The notes below the pieces were generated by a model, which saw only the letters and a list, made by a program, of their open reading frames with translations, did not search any database and was not told where the DNA came from. Shown piece after piece: positions 1-3,225 of a stretch of DNA of 5,423 nucleotides. The translations under genes and the position numbers were made by a program. The DNA comes from Bacteroidota bacterium (lineage in GTDB: Bacteria; Bacteroidota; Bacteroidia; Flavobacteriales_F; PHOS-HE28), in the NCBI GenBank assembly GCA_963169595.1, contig CAUJFM010000277.1, positions 1 through 5,423 on the forward strand, read 5' to 3'. Every line of letters begins with the position of its first letter. Positions within the stretch are counted from its first letter, which is position 1.

Positions 1-101
1 TGCGCACGGCCAATGGGTACCAGGTACGGCGTTTCCTGGTGCTCGCCGATGGTCACATGTTCTGGAGCCCACCCCAGACCCGCGTGAAGCGCGGTCACTG
101 A
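1..101 (+). CDS. 3' end of an unidentified protein gene (partial)
   Basis: The frame whose codons begin at position 3 is open from the left edge to a TGA at 99-101 and gives about 32 residues, ending ...FWSPPQTRVKRGH. Most third codon positions are G or C, as in the confirmed genes here, which is the main reason to treat it as coding. A competing plus frame is also open through this stretch to a TAA at about 130-132, but its third positions are less biased. The tail is basic and I recognise no domain, so no function is offered. Its stop lies 7 bases inside the end of the minus-strand TPR gene, so the two genes converge. No terminator hairpin was noticed for it in this window, where such a signal would have to lie inside the TPR gene. 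Confidence 0.5.
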   Translation, partial: RTANGYQVRRFLVLADGHMFWSPPQTRVKRGH

Positions 102-1129
102 GGTCGCGGCACCTTCACGCCCTTTTCCTGTAACCGGCTCATCCCTTGGGCGGCCAGGTCCAGACCCGGTGCCAGGGCCAGCGCCTTCTGGTAATCGACC
201 AGCGCGCTGTCCAGCCGTCCCTCCAGCTCGTAGGTCAAGCCCCGGTTGTAGTAGGCCTGTGGATAGGTCGGCAGCAGGCTGATGGCCCGTGAGAACTGAG
301 AACGGGCCTCGCCAACGCGGCGCTGGTGTTCCAGCAGGATGTATCCCGTGTTGTACCAGGCCACGGCGTTCCTCGGATCGATGGCCTTGATCTGGTCGTA
401 GCACGCGAAGGCCGCACTGTCCTGCCCCAGTTCCTGCAGATAGATCCCCTTGTTGTACCAGGCCTCCACACTGCGCGGACGAAGTTCCGTGGCCGTGTTG
501 TAGTACTGCAGGGCCAACGGATCACGCTTGGCGGCGTGCAGGATGCCCAAGGCGATGTAGGCATCATACAGGTCCGGGTCCTGTTCGATCGCCGTCTGGT
601 AACTGCTGATGGCCAACACGGTGTCACCCGCTTCCATGTGGATCCATCCTTTCAGGAAGTAGCCCCTCGGGTTGCGCACGTCGATGCGCAAGGCCGTGTT
701 GGCCTCGGCCATGGCTTCCGTGTAGAGGCGCTTGAGCAGGTAGAGCTCGCTCAGCTTCAGGTGGGCCTGAACGTTGTTGGGGTCCACCTCGATGGCCTTG
801 CGGAACCGCTCCTCGGCATCCTCCACCTGCACCATGCGGAAGTACAGGTCGCCCAGCCCGATGTACCAGGACGGGTCCTTGGGCGCTGCAGCGATGGCGC
901 GTTCCCAGTCCCCTTCGGCCAGGGCGAAGCTGTCGCGCTGCTCGTTCAGGCGGGCGCGTTCCGCGTAAAGCGCGGCGTTTGCCGGGTCGGCCATGATCTG
1001 CTGCTCGACACGCTGGATGGCCGCGGTCAGCGAGTCCTGGGGCACGGATGCCCCGTTATCCTGACGCCCGCCAGAGGTACAGCCGGTCACGGCCAGCAGG
1101 AAGAGGACGGGGATGAGGGGACGTGGCAT
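95..1129 (-). CDS. TPR-repeat lipoprotein
   Basis: From the chosen start this is a 344-residue exported protein built almost wholly of tetratricopeptide repeats. Residues 1-17 form a lipoprotein signal: a short basic start (MPRP), a hydrophobic core, and the lipobox LAVTGC with Cys17 as the lipidation site. A Ser/Gly/Asn-rich linker follows. About eight 33-35 residue TPR units then run from about residue 52 to 323, with recurring patterns such as W/Y-x-x-G at the turn and A-x-x-x-Y/F-x-x-A-I-x-x-x-P at the unit ends (for example DAEERFRKAIEVDPNN, residues 104-119). An ATG 16 codons upstream (1175-1177) is in frame, but using it would put the recA terminator inside the coding sequence and bury the lipobox, so I prefer 1127-1129. 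TPR proteins are scaffolds for protein binding; the partner is unknown. It is probably anchored in the periplasm-facing or outer membrane. The protein class is secure, the specific role is not. Confidence 0.88.
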   Translation of the reverse strand: MPRPLIPVLFLLAVTGCTSGGRQDNGASVPQDSLTAAIQRVEQQIMADPANAALYAERARLNEQRDSFALAEGDWERAIAAAPKDPSWYIGLGDLYFRMVQVEDAEERFRKAIEVDPNNVQAHLKLSELYLLKRLYTEAMAEANTALRIDVRNPRGYFLKGWIHMEAGDTVLAISSYQTAIEQDPDLYDAYIALGILHAAKRDPLALQYYNTATELRPRSVEAWYNKGIYLQELGQDSAAFACYDQIKAIDPRNAVAWYNTGYILLEHQRRVGEARSQFSRAISLLPTYPQAYYNRGLTYELEGRLDSALVDYQKALALAPGLDLAAQGMSRLQEKGVKVPRPQ

Positions 1130-1133
1130 GGGT

Positions 1134-1175
1134 AAAAAGGCGGAGGCCCTGGGAACACTCCGAACCAGGGCCTCC
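1134..1175 (-). terminator. Rho-independent terminator after recA
   Basis: A perfect 11-bp inverted repeat, GGAGGCCCTGG at 1142-1152 and CCAGGGCCTCC at 1165-1175, encloses a 12-base loop. On the minus strand the stem is followed after three bases by TTTTT (1138 down to 1134), the layout of an intrinsic terminator reading leftward. On the plus strand the stem is followed by AAAA, so it is directional. It starts about 21 bases past the recA stop. The U-tract ends only 4 bases before the preferred start codon of the TPR lipoprotein gene, so the terminator also forms the immediate upstream region of that gene. Confidence 0.85.
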
Positions 1176-1196
1176 AAAAGTAGCGGGTGATGTTGA

Positions 1197-2216
1197 TCAG
1201 GCCGTGACCGGAGCTTCGGTCTTGGCCACCGCTTCCTTGATCTTCTGCTCGAGCTCCTCGCAGAGCTCGGTGTTGTCGTCCAGGAGCTGGCGCACCATGT
1301 CGCGGCCCTGTCCGAGCTTGTTGTCCATGTAGCTGAACCAGCTTCCGCTCTTCTTGATGATGCCCAGCTCGACCCCCATGTCGATGATCTCGCCGGTCTT
1401 GCTGATGCCCTTGCCGAACATGATGTCGAACTCGGCCTTGCGGAAGGGCGGGGCCACCTTGTTCTTCACCACCTTCACCTTGGTGCGGTTGCCAATGGCG
1501 TTCTCGCCCTCCTTGATCTGGGTGGTGCGGCGGATGTCGATGCGGATGGTGGCGTAGAACTTCAGGGCGTTGCCACCGGTGGTGGTCTCGGGGTTGCCGA
1601 ACATCACGCCGATCTTCTCGCGGAGCTGGTTGATGAAGATGCAGCAGCAACCGGTCTTGCCAATGGTGCCGGTGAGCTTGCGCAAGGCCTTGCTCATGAG
1701 GCGGGCCTGCATGCCCACGGCGCTGTCGCCCATCTCGCCTTCGATCTCGGCACGGGGTGTCAGGGCCGCCACGGAGTCCACCACCAGCAGGTCGATGGCG
1801 CCGGAACGGATGAGGTTGTCGGCGATCTCCAGGGCCTGTTCGCCGTTGTCGGGCTGGCTGATGAGCAGGTTCTCGGTGTCCACGCCGAGGGCTTCGGCAT
1901 AGAAGCGGTCAAAGGCATGCTCGGCATCGATGATGGCCGCGATGCCCCCCTTCTTCTGGACCTCGGCGATCGCATGGATGGCCAGCGTGGTCTTACCCGA
2001 GGATTCGGGACCGTAGATCTCGATGACCCGGCCCTTCGGATAGCCGCCCACACCCAGGGCGAGGTCCAGACCGATCGATCCGGTGGGGATCACCTCCACC
2101 TGCTCGATGGCATCATCGCCCATGCGCATGATGGCCCCCTTGCCGAAGGTCTTCTCCATCTTGTCCATCGTGAGCTGAAGGGCCTTCAGCTTCTCCTTGT
2201 TGATCTCCGCTGCCAT
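1197..2216 (-). CDS. recA: Recombinase RecA
   Basis: RecA is the cytoplasmic DNA-dependent ATPase that forms filaments on single-stranded DNA, performs strand exchange and promotes recombinational repair. At 339 residues the protein is complete and slightly shorter than the E. coli form. The Walker A motif GPESSGKT is at residues 69-76, the IDAEHAFD segment at 96-103, and the Walker B strand LLVVDS at 143-148. Loop L1 (about 153-172) reads TPRAEIEGEMGDSAVGMQAR. The L2 region contains FINQLREKIGVMFGNPETTT (194-213). The C-terminus lacks the strongly acidic tail of the E. coli protein. A run of three cysteines (190-192) precedes the FINQ strand. The start ATG (2214-2216) yields the usual N-terminus with the LxxxMDKMEKTFGKG pattern. 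It lies 36 bases after the bcp stop, with no Shine-Dalgarno-like sequence and no promoter that I could see in the gap, so co-transcription with bcp is likely. An intrinsic terminator follows. I saw no LexA-type SOS box upstream. Confidence 0.98.
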   Translation of the reverse strand: MAAEINKEKLKALQLTMDKMEKTFGKGAIMRMGDDAIEQVEVIPTGSIGLDLALGVGGYPKGRVIEIYGPESSGKTTLAIHAIAEVQKKGGIAAIIDAEHAFDRFYAEALGVDTENLLISQPDNGEQALEIADNLIRSGAIDLLVVDSVAALTPRAEIEGEMGDSAVGMQARLMSKALRKLTGTIGKTGCCCIFINQLREKIGVMFGNPETTTGGNALKFYATIRIDIRRTTQIKEGENAIGNRTKVKVVKNKVAPPFRKAEFDIMFGKGISKTGEIIDMGVELGIIKKSGSWFSYMDNKLGQGRDMVRQLLDDNTELCEELEQKIKEAVAKTEAPVTA

Positions 2217-2252
2217 GACTTATGGTGTGTTGGATGGTTACGTTGTGTTGAG

Positions 2253-2726
2253 CTAGGCCGTCTCGATGGTGTCGCCCGCGAGCACCTGGTGAGCGTGGTC
2301 CTTGGTGTTCACCTTCTCGATGATGCGGGCAATGCGCCCTTGCGGGTCGATGATGAAGGTGGTGCGATGCACACCATCGTAGGTCCGCCCCATGAACTTC
2401 TTCGGTCCCCAGACCCCGTAGGCCTTCGTCACGACGAGGTCCGGGTCGGCCAACAAGCGGAACGGAAGCCCGTGCTTGGTGGCGAACTTGAGATGCCTGG
2501 CGACGGTGTCCGGGCTCACGCCGATGACCACATACCCAGCCTCTTGCAGGATATCATGGGCATCGCGCAGGGCACAGGCCTGGGCGGTGCAGGCCGGCGT
2601 ATCGTCCTTGGGATAGAAGTAGAGCGCGATGTACTGGCCTGCATGATCGGCCAGGCGCACGGGACGCCCGAACTGGTCCTCCCCGACCAGTTCCGGTGCC
2701 TTCGATCCGAGCTTTGGCTTCTTCAT
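2253..2726 (-). CDS. bcp: Thioredoxin-dependent thiol peroxidase (Bcp/PrxQ family)
   Basis: Bcp-type peroxiredoxins reduce hydrogen peroxide and organic hydroperoxides in the cytoplasm and are recycled by thioredoxin. From the chosen ATG (2724-2726) the protein has 157 residues, the same size as E. coli Bcp. The active-site segment FYPKDDTPACTAQAC spans residues 37-51, with the peroxidatic cysteine at Cys46 and a likely resolving cysteine at Cys51, the five-residue spacing of the PrxQ type. The conserved C-terminal half is present (GVWGPKKFMGRTYDGVHRTTF, then IDPQGRI). The open frame continues 42 codons upstream to 2852, but that extension has no family similarity and would swallow the candidate promoter, so it is rejected as the start. 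It is the first gene of a probable bcp-recA transcript. From memory, a bcp-recA stress-responsive operon has been described in Bacteroides fragilis, which fits this order. Confidence 0.95.
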   Translation of the reverse strand: MKKPKLGSKAPELVGEDQFGRPVRLADHAGQYIALYFYPKDDTPACTAQACALRDAHDILQEAGYVVIGVSPDTVARHLKFATKHGLPFRLLADPDLVVTKAYGVWGPKKFMGRTYDGVHRTTFIIDPQGRIARIIEKVNTKDHAHQVLAGDTIETA

Positions 2727-2730
2727 GCGC

Positions 2731-2749
2731 TTGACGACATTTCTGTCAA
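2731..2749. promoter_or_regulatory. Dyad TTGAC-N9-GTCAA in the bcp leader
   Basis: The 19-base stretch TTGACGACATTTCTGTCAA has perfect 5-base arms (2731-2735 and 2745-2749). A second, alternative 4-bp pairing GACA/TGTC lies inside (2736-2739 and 2744-2747), and on the minus strand this pairing has a GAAA loop. It lies between the candidate bcp promoter and the bcp start codon, four bases upstream of the ATG. It could be a DNA operator or a small mRNA hairpin that blocks the start site. The same TTGAC word recurs on the plus strand at 2908-2912 and 2919-2923. The structure is visible; the function is inference. Confidence 0.35.
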
Positions 2750-2761
2750 CAACCTGACGCA

Positions 2762-2792
2762 CAAATAAGCACCCAGAAGCGCCTTTGCCAAA
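2762..2792 (-). promoter_or_regulatory. Candidate Bacteroidota-type promoter for bcp-recA
   Basis: On the minus strand TTTG (2792-2789) is followed after exactly 19 bases by CTTATTTG (2769-2762). The known Bacteroidota primary-sigma promoter is TTTG, 19-21 bases, then TAnnTTTG. The match is full in the -33 element and in the TTTG of the -7 element, but the TA is replaced. Transcription would begin near 2757, leaving a leader of about 30 bases before the bcp ATG at 2726. It is the best-spaced match I found in this intergenic region. Confidence 0.45.
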
Positions 2793-2907
2793 TTTCTCGG
2801 CACAAAAAGTTTTGAACAGGGAGCTCCAAGGGGCCATTCGAGCTTTGCGCAAGCGCCTGTCCGAAGTTCATTTATTATCGACGAATGGCGAAATATTAAC
2901 GATGAAC

Positions 2908-2939
2908 TTGACAAGCCCTTGACCTTTGCCCTAAGTTCG
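2908..2939 (+). promoter_or_regulatory. Candidate rightward promoter
   Basis: TTGACA (2908-2913) is followed after 18 bases by TAAGTTCG (2932-2939). The latter matches five of the six fixed positions of the Bacteroidota -7 element TAnnTTTG. CTTG at 2907-2910 with a 21-base spacer could serve as the -33 element. Transcription would start near 2945, about 70 bases before the small membrane ORF. The right arm of an inverted repeat (2902-2909) overlaps the upstream element, so a bound protein there could affect it. This is a match by eye only. Confidence 0.35.
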
Positions 2940-3016
2940 CATCACTCTTTCTCGACACGGGTCGCTCTTCAGGCCGCACCTCTGGACCATAGCTCGGACC
3001 AAACACCGAACTGGTC

Positions 3017-3160
3017 ATGCGACCCCAACTTCAAGCCCTCCGGCAGGCCTTCGCCTCGCCCAAGGTGGCCGATACGCGGCCCCTCGATGTCGAACTCATC
3101 GGCCTGGCCCTCCTGATGGCCCTGGTCGTTGTCGGCCACCTGGTCACGGGTCAACCCTGA
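3017..3160 (+). CDS. Small single-helix membrane protein (47 aa, hypothetical)
   Basis: An ATG at 3017-3019 opens a 47-codon frame ending in TGA at 3158-3160; an in-frame TAG at 2990-2992 bounds it upstream. Residues 1-24 are polar and basic (MRPQLQALRQAFASPK...). Residues 25-44 (VELIGLALLMALVVVGHLVT) form one clear hydrophobic helix, followed by a very short tail. The arrangement suggests an inner-membrane peptide with its basic end in the cytoplasm. About 78% of codons end in G or C, in line with the neighbouring genes and supporting real coding, though the length is too short for certainty. I do not recognise a family. It lies 65 bases before the propeller gene on the same strand, so the two may share a transcript. 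The alternative is a chance open frame in a GC-rich leader. Confidence 0.5.
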   Translation: MRPQLQALRQAFASPKVADTRPLDVELIGLALLMALVVVGHLVTGQP

Positions 3161-3162
3161 AC

Positions 3163-3192
3163 GGCATGTCCGGATGCCCCCCGGCATCCTTT
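3163..3192 (+). terminator. GC-rich hairpin between the small ORF and the propeller gene (weak terminator or attenuator-like)
   Basis: GGATGCC (3172-3178) and GGCATCC (3183-3189) form a perfect 7-bp stem with a CCCC loop, followed by only three T residues (3190-3192). This begins 11 bases after the stop of the small ORF. An upstream GGCAT (3163-3167) can instead pair with ATGCC (3174-3178), and this excludes the first stem. The T-tract is short, so efficient termination is doubtful. Partial termination, transcript stabilisation or simple chance are all possible. Confidence 0.35.
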
Positions 3193-3225
3193 CGAAGAAG
3201 CAACGAACCCCCAATTCACTCGCAC

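Larger units (their letters stand above)
2727..3016. other. Divergent intergenic control region
   Basis: These 290 bases between bcp (leftward) and the small membrane ORF (rightward) contain no gene I can support. The part from about 2740 to 2935 is clearly richer in A and T than the rest of the window, especially 2864-2910, as expected for promoter DNA. It holds the two candidate promoters and the TTGAC dyad listed separately. It also holds two perfect 8-base inverted repeats whose arms interleave: GCCATTCG (2833-2840) with CGAATGGC (2882-2889), and AAGTTCAT (2864-2871) with ATGAACTT (2902-2909). The segment 2940-3016 would be the 5' leader of the rightward transcript, and I see nothing specific in it. 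Confidence 0.6.

Noticed and set aside
326..1135. A 269-codon plus-strand open frame across the TPR gene.
   Set aside because: It is antisense to an unambiguous TPR-repeat protein and shows only composition-driven sequence.
1130..1177. Upstream 16-codon extension of the TPR lipoprotein.
   Set aside because: It would place the recA terminator inside the coding sequence and push the lipobox away from the N-terminus.
1087..1650. A 187-codon minus-strand frame overlapping the end of recA and the terminator.
   Set aside because: Its His/Arg/Gln-rich product is the shifted reading of recA codons and it crosses the terminator stem.
1917..2768. A 283-codon plus-strand open frame spanning recA and bcp.
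   Set aside because: It runs antisense to two clearly identified genes and across their intergenic gap, with no recognisable domain.
2727..2852. Upstream 42-codon extension of bcp.
   Set aside because: Known Bcp proteins begin near the chosen ATG, the extension has no family similarity, and it covers the candidate promoter.
2919..3116. A 65-codon plus-strand frame overlapping the small membrane ORF.
   Set aside because: Its product is Ser/Pro/Arg-rich without a domain and its third-position bias is weaker than that of the overlapping 47-codon frame; it also starts upstream of the likely transcription start.
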